DNA of 46,121 nucleotides from CAYWNK01 sp047639615 (GTDB lineage: Bacteria; Planctomycetota; UBA1135; GCA-002686595), in contig JBLIOL010000005.1 in the NCBI GenBank assembly GCA_047639615.1, positions 1 to 46,121 on the forward strand, given 5' to 3'. The position numbers were made by a program, and so were the translations under genes. Below are positions 35,113 through 44,400 of this stretch, in pieces. Within the stretch, counting starts at the first letter, position 1, and each line of letters starts with the position of its first letter. The notes beneath the pieces were generated by a model. That model did no database searches. It was given only the letters and a program-made list of their open reading frames with translations, and was not told the origin of the DNA.

Positions 35113-35150
35113 CCTTTCCAGTAGGCCTTTCCAGTAGGCCTTTCCGCTGG
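35113..35150. repeat. 13-base tandem repeat upstream of the S41 protease gene
   Basis: CCTTTCCAGTAGG occurs twice head to tail, followed by a diverged third copy (CCTTTCCGCTGG). It lies about 70 bases upstream of the protease start in the divergent gap shared with moaC, and could be slippage or a cluster of regulator sites. Confidence 0.75.
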
Positions 35151-35251
35151 ACCTATCAACTGGGAGCGGTAGGGGGCACTCTACGGGAGCACCATAGCCC
35201 CACTCGGGCTCTCTACCGAACTCGTACGGCCCACACCACCTTCACAATCCC

Positions 35252-35803
35252 ATGAGCGCTTCCGATCAACCCCAGGGAGAACCCCAGGACCTGCTAGCGG
35301 GTTTGACCCACGTTCGCAGCGGAGCGGATGGAGATGAGGCTCGCATGGTGGATGTGGGGGCTAAGGGCGTTACGGGGCGTAGTGCTCTCGCGCGGGCGGT
35401 GGTCGAGCTGCCGGCTGGAGTCGGCGAACTGCTCTCCGAGGGCGGCGGCCCGAAGGGACCCGTTGGGGAAGTGGCTCGCGTTGCGGGCATCCTCGGCGCG
35501 AAGCGCACGGCGGATCTGATCCCCATGTGCCACCCCTTGAGCCTTGATCATGTGGAGCTGGATCTGGTCTGGCTGCCCGATGACCGGCTCGAAATCTTCT
35601 GCCGTGCCTCCTGTCAGGGCCGCACCGGAGTGGAGATGGAAGCCTTGACCGGGGCCGGTGTGGCGGCGCTGACCGTGGTGGACATGGTCAAGGGCGTCAG
35701 CAAGGGCGTCCGAATCAGCTGCATCGAGCTGCTGGAAAAAACTGGTGGGAAATCGGGCACATGGCGACGCGTTGGTGCGCAAATCCCACCTCAGAGCCCC
35801 TGA
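35252..35803 (+). CDS. moaC: Cyclic pyranopterin monophosphate synthase
   Basis: This enzyme, with MoaA, makes cyclic pyranopterin monophosphate, the first intermediate of molybdenum cofactor. The 183-residue protein has MVDVGAK (32-38), KRTADLIPMCHPLSLDHV (84-101), GRTGVEMEALTGAGVAALTVVDMVK with D144 and K147 at the spacing of the E. coli catalytic pair, and LLEKTGGKSGTWRR near the end. An N-terminal stretch of about 20 residues is extra. No other mo genes are nearby. The start has no obvious ribosome site. Confidence 0.96.
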   Translation: MSASDQPQGEPQDLLAGLTHVRSGADGDEARMVDVGAKGVTGRSALARAVVELPAGVGELLSEGGGPKGPVGEVARVAGILGAKRTADLIPMCHPLSLDHVELDLVWLPDDRLEIFCRASCQGRTGVEMEALTGAGVAALTVVDMVKGVSKGVRISCIELLEKTGGKSGTWRRVGAQIPPQSP

Positions 35804-36002
35804 AGGCCGGTTTGGGGGCCGCCGGTTCCCTGAAGCGGTCCAAAGGGCGGAAACGTAATACCAACAGGGCGCGAGCGGCACTCGATCCCTGCCAGAAGGT
35901 CGCTATCCTTCCAGGCCCGATCCGCCTCTCACGAGTCACCGCTGCCACCTGGCACGGGGCGTGAGGAGCAGCCGCGAACCCCGCAACCCCCCGACGGGAC
36001 CC

Positions 36003-36482
36003 ATGGACCTGAAGCTGATCCGTAACCTCGTGCGCCTTATGGAGCGCGGCGAATTGACCGAGCTCGAAATCGACGACGAGCGCGCTGGCCTACGCCTGCA
36101 CCTTAAACGTGGCCAAGAAGGCGGCGGTACCCACACGGGTCCCGTGGTCATGGTCCCTGGTGCTGCCGCACCCGTCGGGATACCGATGACCGCCGGCGAT
36201 CCAGGCGCAGCAGCCGGGGCCGATGGCTCCACGGGCCGCGAAGGACTGGTGGAGATCACCAGCCCGATGGTCGGCACCTTCTACCGGGCCACATCTCCGG
36301 ACGCGGATCCCTTCGCCTCCAAGGGTACGGTTCTCGATGACGATCTCACGATCTGCATCATCGAGGCCATGAAGGTCATGAACGAGATCAAAGCCGAGCG
36401 CACCGGCGAGATCGTAGACATCCTCGTCGAGAACGGCGAACCGGTCGAATTCGGCCAGCCGTTGTTCTTGGTCAAACCCTGA
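36003..36482 (+). CDS. accB: Biotin carboxyl carrier protein of acetyl-CoA carboxylase
   Basis: The ATG gives 159 residues, the usual size; the open frame extends 14 codons upstream without a better start. The N-terminal segment MDLKLIRNLVRLMERGELTELEI and the Pro/Ala/Gly linker are typical. The biotinyl domain (80-159) carries the biotinylated K124 in EAMKVMNEI and the thumb region near residues 95-106. Its TGA overlaps the ATG of accC by one base, so the carrier and the carboxylase are made together for the first step of fatty acid synthesis. A TATCCT -10-like box lies about 95 bases upstream, with no convincing -35. Confidence 0.95.
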   Translation: MDLKLIRNLVRLMERGELTELEIDDERAGLRLHLKRGQEGGGTHTGPVVMVPGAAAPVGIPMTAGDPGAAAGADGSTGREGLVEITSPMVGTFYRATSPDADPFASKGTVLDDDLTICIIEAMKVMNEIKAERTGEIVDILVENGEPVEFGQPLFLVKP

Positions 36483-37849
36483 TGTTTCGTCGGATCCTGA
36501 TCGCCAACCGCGGCGAAATCGCCCAGCGCGTCATTCGCGCCTGCAAGGAGCTTGGGGTGGAGACCGTCGCGGTCTACTCCGAAGCCGACGCGGACGCATT
36601 GTATTTGCGCAACGCGGACGAGACGATCTGTATTGGCAAGGCGGCTTCGGCCGACTCCTACCTAGACATCCCGTCGATCATCTCCGCTGCTGAGATAGCT
36701 GACGTCGAGGCTATTCACCCGGGATACGGGTTCTTGGCCGAGAACGCGCACTTTGCCGAGGTTTGCCGCTCCTGCAAAATCGAGTTCATTGGCCCTGATC
36801 CCGATACGATTGCGTCCGTGGGCAACAAAGCTCGCGCGCGGGAGATTGCGATCGGCGCCAAGGTGCCGGTGGTGCCCGGATCCGATGGTCAGGTGGACAG
36901 TGAGCGCGAAGCGATCGAGGTGGCTAATAAGATCGGCTACCCGGTCATGATCAAGGCTAGCTCCGGCGGCGGCGGGCGCGGCATGCGCGTGGCGTCGAAC
37001 GAGCCATCCCTGCTGAATGGCCTGCGCGCCGCTAAGGCGGAAGCCAAGAGCGCCTTTGGCGATGACACGGTCTACATCGAGAAGTTCGTGGAGCGTCCGC
37101 GCCACATCGAGGTACAGATCCTGGCCGACCGCAGCGGCAATATCATCAGCCTGGGCGAGCGCGATTGCTCGGTTCAGCGCCGGCACCAGAAGCTCATCGA
37201 GGAGTCGCCCTCGCTGGCCATTACGGCCAAACAGCGCGACAAGATGGCTGCGGCGGCGATCCGCATGGCCAAGGCCTCCAACTACCACAACGCGGGTACG
37301 GTGGAGTTCCTGCTGGACCCGAATGGGGACTTCTTCTTCATCGAGGTCAACGCCCGGATTCAGGTGGAGCACACGGTGACGGAGATGGTCACCGGGGTGG
37401 ACTTGATTCAGGAGCAGATCCGGATCGCGGCTGGCGAGAACCTGCGCCACCGCCAGAAGGACATCGTGCCGCGCGGGCATGTGATCGAGTGCCGCATCAA
37501 CGCTGAGGACCCGGCCAGGGACTTCATGCCCTCCCCGGGCGTGCTGACCGCCTTTGTTCCGCCCGGCGGCCCCGGCGTTCGCGTCGATACCCACTGCTAC
37601 AGTGGCTACCGGATTCCGCCGAACTATGACTCCATGATGGGCAAGCTCCTGGTGCACCGCGCGAACCGCGAGGATGCCATTCGGACCATGCTGAGGGCTC
37701 TTGATGAATTCGTCATCGAGGGGCCGAAAACCACCATTCCGATTCTTCAGGAGATCCTGAAGCACTCCGACTTCCGTAGCGGCACCCACGACACGGGGCT
37801 TGTGGAGCGCTACTTCCAATCGATGACGACGGGTAGCGGCAATGCCTAG
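36482..37849 (+). CDS. accC: Biotin carboxylase subunit of acetyl-CoA carboxylase
   Basis: This ATP-grasp enzyme carboxylates biotin on AccB. The 455-residue protein has MFRRILIANRGEIAQRVIRACKELG, HPGYGFLAENAHFAEVC, the ATP loop KASSGGGGRGMR, EKFVERPRHIEVQ, GERDCSVQRRHQKLIEESPS, and FIEVNARIQVEHTVTEMVTGVDL. In the last motif the usual FxExNxRxQVEH is kept, with Ala where most enzymes have Pro. The length is standard. The next gene overlaps its end by 8 bases. Confidence 0.96.
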   Translation: MFRRILIANRGEIAQRVIRACKELGVETVAVYSEADADALYLRNADETICIGKAASADSYLDIPSIISAAEIADVEAIHPGYGFLAENAHFAEVCRSCKIEFIGPDPDTIASVGNKARAREIAIGAKVPVVPGSDGQVDSEREAIEVANKIGYPVMIKASSGGGGRGMRVASNEPSLLNGLRAAKAEAKSAFGDDTVYIEKFVERPRHIEVQILADRSGNIISLGERDCSVQRRHQKLIEESPSLAITAKQRDKMAAAAIRMAKASNYHNAGTVEFLLDPNGDFFFIEVNARIQVEHTVTEMVTGVDLIQEQIRIAAGENLRHRQKDIVPRGHVIECRINAEDPARDFMPSPGVLTAFVPPGGPGVRVDTHCYSGYRIPPNYDSMMGKLLVHRANREDAIRTMLRALDEFVIEGPKTTIPILQEILKHSDFRSGTHDTGLVERYFQSMTTGSGNA

Positions 37850-38741
37850 AGGAACTCACTTGCGGCGGCTGGCTCTGGTCTGTTTGACCTTCCTATCCAG
37901 CTGCTACATCAACACGCAGCGTCATCCGAAGCCTATGGGCGGGCCCGAGGACCTGCCTCCGGGAGCGGCCAATCTCTTCGCGGTTGGGCCCGAGGAGGCC
38001 CTGGTTGTACGCCACTCGGACCCCGTTCAGGTGCGCCGTCCGGGGGAGGTCTCCAGCTTCCCCATGCACTTCTACGATAAGACCCTGCGCGTGAATGCGG
38101 GTTCCTGGGTGCAGAGCGGCGCCGGTGGAAAGGTCGAAGTGCTCTTCCCGGGTGACACCACCCTGACACTGACCGGTCGCGGCACTGCCGTGCTGGGATC
38201 CACTTCCCGTGGCGAGCCCGTGGCCCTGTTCCTCGAGCTCGATCAGGCGCGCATCAGTCTGGGTCCGGGCGAGTACGTGCGCCTGCTCGGTGGGGCGGTG
38301 CTGTCCGGCGAGAGTGGGCCCTATGTGGTGCATCATCTGCGTGGCGATATTCTGTTGGTGGCCAATCGCTCGAGCAAGGGCATGCAGTTGGCCTTCCGTG
38401 AGGAGCGCATGACCCTGGCTCCCGGTGAGGTGGTGCACCTGCCTCTGCTCGAAGCAGGCTGCGGACCGATCGAGGTCGACCCGGCCTTCGAGCGCTTGAG
38501 CGGCCCGCGCTTCGACGTGAACATATCCGGCGCCTTGCAGCTGACGCGCGTGGCGCCGACAGCTGTAGAACTCCTGGCCGAGGGTCCGCACGAGGTGCGC
38601 GCCTTTGGGTTGGTGCTGCGTTTGGACGAGGGCGATCGAGTGCGATTCGATGCCTTCCAAGGGCCGTCCGAAGATGGCCTAGACTCCCCTGAAACCAACG
38701 GAACGGCCGCAATGGACGCCGCTTCCGGAAGCAATCCCTAG
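37842..38741 (+). CDS. FecR-like lipoprotein of unknown function
   Basis: This 299-residue protein has a lipoprotein signal (RRLALVCLTFLSSC). The body is all-beta in appearance: KTLRVNAGSWVQSGAGGKVEVLFPGDTTLTLTGRGTAVLGS, a charged strand pair, and GEYVRLLGGAVLSGES. The layout resembles FecR-type domains that sense or scaffold in the periplasm, but similarity is by pattern only. The start overlaps the end of accC by 8 bases, which would couple it to lipid synthesis. The C-terminus is low-complexity. The uxs gene follows 45 bases later. Confidence 0.7.
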   Translation: MPRGTHLRRLALVCLTFLSSCYINTQRHPKPMGGPEDLPPGAANLFAVGPEEALVVRHSDPVQVRRPGEVSSFPMHFYDKTLRVNAGSWVQSGAGGKVEVLFPGDTTLTLTGRGTAVLGSTSRGEPVALFLELDQARISLGPGEYVRLLGGAVLSGESGPYVVHHLRGDILLVANRSSKGMQLAFREERMTLAPGEVVHLPLLEAGCGPIEVDPAFERLSGPRFDVNISGALQLTRVAPTAVELLAEGPHEVRAFGLVLRLDEGDRVRFDAFQGPSEDGLDSPETNGTAAMDAASGSNP

Positions 38742-38786
38742 TTAGGGGAAACCGAGTACCGGCCCTGCGGGGCCAGCGAAATAAAC

Positions 38787-39749
38787 ATGTCTACGACTCG
38801 CTCGCGCGTTCTAATCACCGGCGGCGCCGGCTTCCTCGGCAGCCACCTCTGCGAACGCTTCTTGGCTGAAGGCTGGGAGGTGATCTGCATGGACAATCTG
38901 CTCACCGGCAGCATCACGAACATCGAGCACCTGTTTGATAATCCGGCCTTCCACTTCCAGGACCGGGATGTGACGGAGTTCATCCACATCCCTGGCAAGC
39001 TCGACGCGGTGCTGCACTTCGCTTCGCCGGCCAGCCCGATCGATTATCTGAATTTTCCTATTCAAACCCTCAAGGTCGGCAGCTTGGGAACTCACAAGGC
39101 CCTGGGTTTGGCCCACGCCAAAGGCGCTCGCTTCTTGCTCGCGTCGACTTCCGAGTGCTACGGAGATCCCCTGGTCCACCCGCAAACCGAGGACTACTGG
39201 GGCAACGTGAACCCGGTCGGCCCGCGCGGTGTCTACGACGAGGCCAAGCGCTTCGCCGAGGCCATGACCATGGGCTACCACCGCTTCCACAAGGTGGCCA
39301 CGCGCATCGTTCGCATCTTCAATACCTATGGACCGCGTATGCGGCTGAACGACGGGCGTGCCCTGCCGGCCTTTATGGGCCAGGCCCTGCGCGGGGAGCC
39401 GATCACGGTCTTCGGCGATGGCAGCCAGACGCGCTCCTTCTGCTATGTGGACGACCTGGTGGACGGTTTGTACCGCCTGCTGCACTCCGAGGAGAACCTG
39501 CCGGTCAATATTGGCAACCCCAAAGAGATGACGATTCTGGAGTTTGCTGAGAAGGTGGTGAAGCTGACGGGCTCAGCATCCGAGATCAGTTTCAAGGACT
39601 TGCCCGAGGACGATCCCAAAGTGCGCCAACCCGACATCACCAAGGCCCGCAAGGTCTTGGGTTGGGAGCCGAAGGTGGATCTCGATACGGGTTTGGCTCG
39701 AACACTCAGTTACTTCCAGGGTCAGGTAGCCTCCTCTCAAGAGGCATAG
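38787..39749 (+). CDS. UDP-glucuronate decarboxylase (UDP-xylose synthase)
   Basis: This short-chain dehydrogenase-type enzyme makes UDP-xylose from UDP-glucuronate. The 320-residue protein has the NAD loop TGGAGFLGSH (11-20) and FASPASPIDYLNFPIQTLKVG, which is diagnostic for the Uxs group. The active-site segment is TSECYGDPLVHPQ, with Cys124 where Val is usual, and GVYDEAKR gives Y150 and K154. RIFNTYGPRM and GDGSQTRSFCYVDDLVDG follow. It opens a run of six nucleotide-sugar genes. No UDP-glucose dehydrogenase, the source of its substrate, is in the window. No ribosome site is evident before the ATG. Confidence 0.93.
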   Translation: MSTTRSRVLITGGAGFLGSHLCERFLAEGWEVICMDNLLTGSITNIEHLFDNPAFHFQDRDVTEFIHIPGKLDAVLHFASPASPIDYLNFPIQTLKVGSLGTHKALGLAHAKGARFLLASTSECYGDPLVHPQTEDYWGNVNPVGPRGVYDEAKRFAEAMTMGYHRFHKVATRIVRIFNTYGPRMRLNDGRALPAFMGQALRGEPITVFGDGSQTRSFCYVDDLVDGLYRLLHSEENLPVNIGNPKEMTILEFAEKVVKLTGSASEISFKDLPEDDPKVRQPDITKARKVLGWEPKVDLDTGLARTLSYFQGQVASSQEA

Positions 39750-39758
39750 GACGGACAC

Positions 39759-41606
39759 ATGTGCGGGATCGTCGGAGCGATTCGGACCGAAGGGTCTGTC
39801 GTTGATGGTTTGATTGAGGGCCTGCGGGTGCTCGAATACCGTGGATACGACTCCTCTGGCGTTGCCGTGGCATCTGGCTCCTCCGTGCTCGTGCGCAAGA
39901 AGCAGGGCCGGCTTTCCAACTTGGAAGAGGTCCTTGAGGACGGTGCTCTAGCCAACGGTAGGGCCGGTATCGGCCATACGCGTTGGGCTACCCACGGCGC
40001 GCCCAGCGACCGCAACGCTCACCCGCATGCGGCTGGCTCGGGCAAGCTTGCCCTGGTGCACAACGGCATCCTCGAGAACCACCAGGTGCTGCGGGACGAG
40101 CTGCTGGCGGCGGGGGTGGAATTTTCTTCCGACACGGACAGCGAGGTGCTGGCGCACCTGGTTGCGAAGCTTCAGGCCGACGAGGGCTTGGACCTGGCCG
40201 GCGCCTTGCGCGCTGCCCTGTCCAAGGTGGAGGGCTACTACGCTGTGGCGATTCTGTGCGAGGGCGAGCAAGGGCCGGAGCTGGTCTGTGCTCGCAGTGG
40301 CCCGCCCCTGGCGGTGGCCATGACGCCCGAGGCCGCCTACTTGGCCTCGGACGTGCTCGGACTGCTGCCCCATTCCAACCAGGTGATCTACTTGGAAGAT
40401 GGGGATGTGGCCGTGATGCGCCCCGGTGGAATCGAGGTCACGGACCTGGCCGGCAACCCGATCGTGCGCGAGGCCCAGGAGGTGGAGTGGAACCCCGAGG
40501 ACTCCGGTCTCGGGGTGTGGCCGCACTACATGCTCAAGGAGATCCACGAGCAGCCTGATGTGCTGGCGCGCAGTGCATTCAACCGCATCGATCTGGATGC
40601 GGCCGACGTGAATTTCGAGGACGGCAACTTCTCTGACGAGATGCTGCGCAAGGTCGAGCGCATTCAGGTGCTCGCCTGTGGAACGGCTCTGCATGCTGGC
40701 TGGATCGCGCGCTACCTGATCGAGGGCTTGGCACGCGTGCCGGTGGACGTGGACTTCGCGTCGGAGTTCCGCTATCGCAATCCGCTCTTGGCTGAAGGTA
40801 CGATGGCCCTGGCATTCACCCAGTCGGGTGAGACGGCCGACACTCTGGCTGCTTGCCGCTTGGCCAAGGAGCTCGGCGCTAGCGTCGCGAGCATCTGCAA
40901 TGTGGCGGGCTCTACCCAGGTGCGCGAATCGGACCAGGTGGCTCTGACCTACGCTGGCCCTGAGATCGGTGTGGCTAGTACCAAGGCCTTCACGGCTCAA
41001 GTGGTCGTGGCCGTGCTGCTCGCAGTGCGCATCGGGCGCGCCAAGGGCACGCTCTCGGAAGATCGCGCGCGCGAGTTGCTGACGGAGCTACGTGGCCTCA
41101 GGCCCAAGCTCGAGAGCATGCTCTCGGAGCGTTCGCGCAAGCATGTGCGCGACCTGGCGCGGGCGCAGGCCGGAGCCAAGGGCTTCCTCTTCATCGGGCG
41201 TGGGGTCAATTTCCCCGTGGCCTTGGAGGGCGCGCTCAAGCTCAAGGAGATCTCCTACATGCACGCCGAGGGCTATGCAGCCGGCGAAATGAAGCACGGT
41301 CCCATCGCCCTGATCGATCCGGGTATGACCATCGTGGCTATCCACACCCAAGGGCCGATCGCCGAGAAGGTGCGCGCCAACATCGAGCAGGTCAAGGCGC
41401 GCGGCGGCCTGACCCTCTCGGTGGGCTCGGACCAGGCGAGCCACGAGATTGCCGACCTGTTCATCGATGTGCCGGCCACCTCGGAATGGCTCTCGCCGAT
41501 CCTAAACACCGTGCCCCTACAGCTGCTTTCCTACTACGTGGCCGACATGCGCGGCTGCGATATCGATAAGCCCCGCAACCTCGCCAAGAGCGTCACCGTC
41601 GAATGA
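39759..41606 (+). CDS. glmS: Glutamine-fructose-6-phosphate aminotransferase (isomerizing)
   Basis: This enzyme makes glucosamine-6-phosphate for UDP-GlcNAc, the root of peptidoglycan and amino-sugar glycans. The 615-residue protein has Cys2 as the glutaminase nucleophile (MCGIVGAI), HTRWATHG, and two SIS sugar-isomerase domains: LACGTALHAGWIARY and FTQSGETADTLAA in the first, and FIGRGVNFPVALEGALKLKEISYMHAEGYAAGEMKHGPIAL leading the second (given here as family landmarks in consecutive pieces). The C-terminal LAKSVTVE is intact. AGGACGG precedes the ATG. It lies 9 bases after uxs and overlaps the epimerase gene by 4 bases. Confidence 0.97.
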   Translation: MCGIVGAIRTEGSVVDGLIEGLRVLEYRGYDSSGVAVASGSSVLVRKKQGRLSNLEEVLEDGALANGRAGIGHTRWATHGAPSDRNAHPHAAGSGKLALVHNGILENHQVLRDELLAAGVEFSSDTDSEVLAHLVAKLQADEGLDLAGALRAALSKVEGYYAVAILCEGEQGPELVCARSGPPLAVAMTPEAAYLASDVLGLLPHSNQVIYLEDGDVAVMRPGGIEVTDLAGNPIVREAQEVEWNPEDSGLGVWPHYMLKEIHEQPDVLARSAFNRIDLDAADVNFEDGNFSDEMLRKVERIQVLACGTALHAGWIARYLIEGLARVPVDVDFASEFRYRNPLLAEGTMALAFTQSGETADTLAACRLAKELGASVASICNVAGSTQVRESDQVALTYAGPEIGVASTKAFTAQVVVAVLLAVRIGRAKGTLSEDRARELLTELRGLRPKLESMLSERSRKHVRDLARAQAGAKGFLFIGRGVNFPVALEGALKLKEISYMHAEGYAAGEMKHGPIALIDPGMTIVAIHTQGPIAEKVRANIEQVKARGGLTLSVGSDQASHEIADLFIDVPATSEWLSPILNTVPLQLLSYYVADMRGCDIDKPRNLAKSVTVE

Positions 41607-42550
41607 AAGTTCTAGTCACTGGCGGAGCGGGCTTTATCGGATCCCACCTGTGCGATGCGCTGCTCGCACGTGGGGACGAGGTCACGGTCCTCGATAACTT
41701 CAACGACTTCTACGATCCGGCCATCAAGCGCCGCAACGCAGCCGCCCTAGATGGCGCGCGTATCGTGGAAGGCGACATCCGTGACGATGCCCTGGTGGGG
41801 GAGCTCTTCGCCGAAGGTGTGGACGTGCTCGTACACCTGGCTGCCATGGCGGGCGTGCGTCCGTCGCTGCTGGATCCTCTGCACTACCAGGACGTCAACC
41901 TGCGCGGCACCATGGTCTTGCTCGAGGCCCTGCGCCGCAGCCCGGGTACGCGCTTCGTGTTCGCCTCCTCGTCGTCGGTCTACGGCGGCAACACCAAGGT
42001 GCCTTTCGCGGAGACCGACCCGGTGGAGTGCCCCGTGTCGCCCTACGCGGCTACCAAGCGTTCGGGCGAACTGCTGGCCTACTCGCACCATCACCTCTTC
42101 GATATCCCCACGACCTGCCTACGCTTCTTCACTGTCTTTGGCCCGCGCCAACGGCCGGAGATGGCGATCCATAAGTTCGTGCGTTGCGTTTTCGAGGGCC
42201 AGCCGATTCCCTTCTTTGGGGACGGCAGCACGCGCCGCGACTACACCTACGTAGCGGACATCGTGGCCGGCGTGGTCCAGGCCATCGACAATTGCTCCGG
42301 CTACGAGATCTACAACTTGGGCGAGAGCGCCACCACCAGCCTGGCCGATCTGGTCAAGTGCATCGGCGAAGTGTGCGGAATTGAGCCAATCATCGACCGC
42401 CAGCCCCTACAACCTGGCGATGTGACCATCACCTACGCCGATGTGTCTAAAGCCCGGGAGCGCCTGGGCTACGCACCCAGCACTCCTGTTCGTGAAGGTC
42501 TAGAGCACTTCGTGCGCTGGTACCGGGAAATGCACTCTCCCGCGAACTAG
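41603..42550 (+). CDS. NAD-dependent epimerase, probably UDP-glucuronate 4-epimerase
   Basis: The 315-residue protein begins MKVLVTGGAGFIGSHLC and has DNFNDFYDP right after the first strand, a signature of the UDP-glucuronate 4-epimerase (GAE/LspL) group. The active site has ASSSSVYGG (121-129) and Y148/K152 in SPYAATKRSGE, followed by LRFFTVFGPRQRPEMAIHKF. It would turn UDP-GlcA into UDP-GalA, using the same substrate as the neighbouring decarboxylase. UDP-glucose 4-epimerase activity is a possible alternative. The ATG overlaps the glmS stop by 4 bases (ATGA). Confidence 0.88.
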   Translation: MKVLVTGGAGFIGSHLCDALLARGDEVTVLDNFNDFYDPAIKRRNAAALDGARIVEGDIRDDALVGELFAEGVDVLVHLAAMAGVRPSLLDPLHYQDVNLRGTMVLLEALRRSPGTRFVFASSSSVYGGNTKVPFAETDPVECPVSPYAATKRSGELLAYSHHHLFDIPTTCLRFFTVFGPRQRPEMAIHKFVRCVFEGQPIPFFGDGSTRRDYTYVADIVAGVVQAIDNCSGYEIYNLGESATTSLADLVKCIGEVCGIEPIIDRQPLQPGDVTITYADVSKARERLGYAPSTPVREGLEHFVRWYREMHSPAN

Positions 42551-42651
42551 GCCCTTCCTGCCTAGCTTCTGCCCACGGCCTCTGGCGGTCGGGTAAGGTC
42601 TGGCCTCTCCATCCTCTCCCCAGTCGTTTTCTCTCCACCACAGCCACCACG

Positions 42652-43383
42652 ATGAAGGGCGTTATCCTCGCCGGTGGTCTCGGCACGCGGCTTTTTCCGC
42701 TGACCAAGATCACCAACAAGCACCTCCTGCCGGTCTACGACCGGCCGATGATCCACTACCCGATCCAGACCCTGGTCAACGCGGGTATCGACGACATCAT
42801 GATCGTCACCGGTGGCCGCAAGTCGGGGGACTTCCTGTCCCTGTTGGGCAACGGTCGCGACTTCGGTCTGAAGCACCTGAACTACACCTACCAGGAAGGT
42901 GAGGGTGGCATCGCCGAGGCCTTGGGTCTGGCGGAGCACTGGGCCAAGGGCGACAAGGTCGTTGTGGTGCTCGGAGACAATCTGATCGAGGGCAACATCA
43001 AGGCTGCCGTTGAGGAGTTCGACTCCGCCGGGCACGGTGCCAAGATCATGCTCAAGGAAGTGCACGATCCCGAGCGCTTCGGTGTGGCCATGATGGAAGG
43101 CGATAAGGTCGTCGGAATCATCGAGAAGCCCAAGGAGCCTAAGTCCAACAAGGCCGTCATCGGCATCTACATGTACGACGGCCGCGTGTGGGATATTGTT
43201 CGCACGCTCAAGCCCTCAGATCGTGGCGAGCTCGAGATCACCGACGTCAACAACTGGTACCTGTCCGACGGCAGCCTGCGCGCAGAAGTGCTCGACGGCT
43301 GGTGGACGGACGCCGGTACCTTCGAGTCCCTGCATAGCGCAGCCAAGTTGGTCGCCGACGGCGGCGCCAACCTGATGGGCTGA
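42652..43383 (+). CDS. rfbA: Glucose-1-phosphate thymidylyltransferase, short form
   Basis: This nucleotidyltransferase makes dTDP-glucose from glucose-1-phosphate and dTTP. It opens MKGVILAGGLGTRLFPLTKITNKHLLPVYDRPMI in the usual way (written here as GGLGTRL at 8-14 and K24 in NKHLLP). It has GEGGIAEALGLAE, the metal site GDN (108-110) and EKPKEPKSNKAVIGIYMYD. At 243 residues it is the short class lacking the last 45 or so residues of the E. coli-type enzyme. The next two genes complete dTDP-glucose handling; dTDP is therefore the likely nucleotide. No ribosome site is seen. Confidence 0.92.
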   Translation: MKGVILAGGLGTRLFPLTKITNKHLLPVYDRPMIHYPIQTLVNAGIDDIMIVTGGRKSGDFLSLLGNGRDFGLKHLNYTYQEGEGGIAEALGLAEHWAKGDKVVVVLGDNLIEGNIKAAVEEFDSAGHGAKIMLKEVHDPERFGVAMMEGDKVVGIIEKPKEPKSNKAVIGIYMYDGRVWDIVRTLKPSDRGELEITDVNNWYLSDGSLRAEVLDGWWTDAGTFESLHSAAKLVADGGANLMG

Positions 43384-43413
43384 GGCTTTAGCGAACACCC
43401 TTATTTAAGACCC

Positions 43414-44340
43414 TTGACGACTTCAGGCGACAACGAAGAGCCCAGCAACGGCAATCACCCGCAGGGACCGGTGCTTGTCACTGGCGCTGCAGGCATGCTC
43501 GGCAGCCAGGTGCTGCTCACCCTGCCCGACGGAGATCGGGCGGTGGGTACCGATCTGGTGGACCGCGCGGGCGTAGATGTGGCGGGCGTGGACCTGGCCG
43601 ATGAGGCTGCTGTGGCGGCGCTCTGGGCCGAGCACGGACCCTTCTCTGGTGTGATCCATACAGCGGCCTACACGGCCGTGGACATGGCCGAGGAACAAGA
43701 GGACTTGGCCAGGCGCGTGAACGGCGATGCTTGCGGCGTCCTCGCAGCGGCGTGCGCCGAGGCGGGGATACCGCTGGTGCTCGTGAGCACGGACTTTGTC
43801 TTCGATGGTTCGGCCACCGAGCCCTACAAGGAGGACGCGCCGCCCAGCCCGCTCTCGGCCTATGGCCGCACCAAGCTGCTAGGCGAGTTGCTGGCGCAGA
43901 AGGCGCACCCCAAGGGTACGCGTATCGTGCGTACCCAATGGCTCTATGGCCCGCGCGGTAAGAACTTCCCCAGCACCATGCTGGCTCTCGCCGCCGAGCG
44001 CGATCTGCTGCGTGTGGTCGATGATCAGCGTGGTTCACCCACTTCCACTCTGGAGCTAGCACCTGCCCTTTGGGACGTGCTGCACAAGGGTGAGGCCGGC
44101 ATCTACCATGCCGTTTGTGATGGGGAGGCCAGTTGGTTCGACCTAGCAGCGGCCACCTTGGAATTGGCCGGTGTTGAGGGCGTGACCGTAGAGCCCTGCA
44201 GCACGGACGAGTTTCCGCGGCCCGCACACCGGCCGCCCTACAGCGCGCTCTCCTGTGAGCGCCTGACGGCCCTGCGTGGCGCGCCCTTGGCGCCCTGGCG
44301 CGATGCATTGACGACCTACCTTGGGACGGAAGCCTCCTAG
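43414..44340 (+). CDS. rfbD: dTDP-4-dehydrorhamnose reductase
   Basis: This reductase carries out the last step to dTDP-L-rhamnose. The 308-residue protein starts at a TTG. It has VLVTGAAGMLGSQVL (20-34), HTAAYTAVDMAEEQ, VSTDFVFDG (124-132) with the catalytic Thr, and Y150/K154 in SAYGRTKLLGE. RTQWLYGPRGKNF and DDQRGSPTSTLELA follow. The first 18 residues are a polar extension, so a start further in is possible, but no ATG is available there. It lies between rfbA and rfbB; the 3,5-epimerase gene (rfbC) that should act before it is absent from the window. Confidence 0.92.
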   Translation: MTTSGDNEEPSNGNHPQGPVLVTGAAGMLGSQVLLTLPDGDRAVGTDLVDRAGVDVAGVDLADEAAVAALWAEHGPFSGVIHTAAYTAVDMAEEQEDLARRVNGDACGVLAAACAEAGIPLVLVSTDFVFDGSATEPYKEDAPPSPLSAYGRTKLLGELLAQKAHPKGTRIVRTQWLYGPRGKNFPSTMLALAAERDLLRVVDDQRGSPTSTLELAPALWDVLHKGEAGIYHAVCDGEASWFDLAAATLELAGVEGVTVEPCSTDEFPRPAHRPPYSALSCERLTALRGAPLAPWRDALTTYLGTEAS

Positions 44341-44400
44341 CTCAGCTAGCAGCTCTTCGACTCAATTCCAGACTCTCTCTCGAACACAAACCTGGCTCCC

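Noticed and set aside
36662..37819. 385-residue minus-strand frame opposite accC
   Set aside because: accC carries every family motif in the plus frame; the opposite frame has no domain.
39948..41000. 350-residue minus-strand frame opposite glmS
   Set aside because: It is a shadow frame within a well-conserved glmS.
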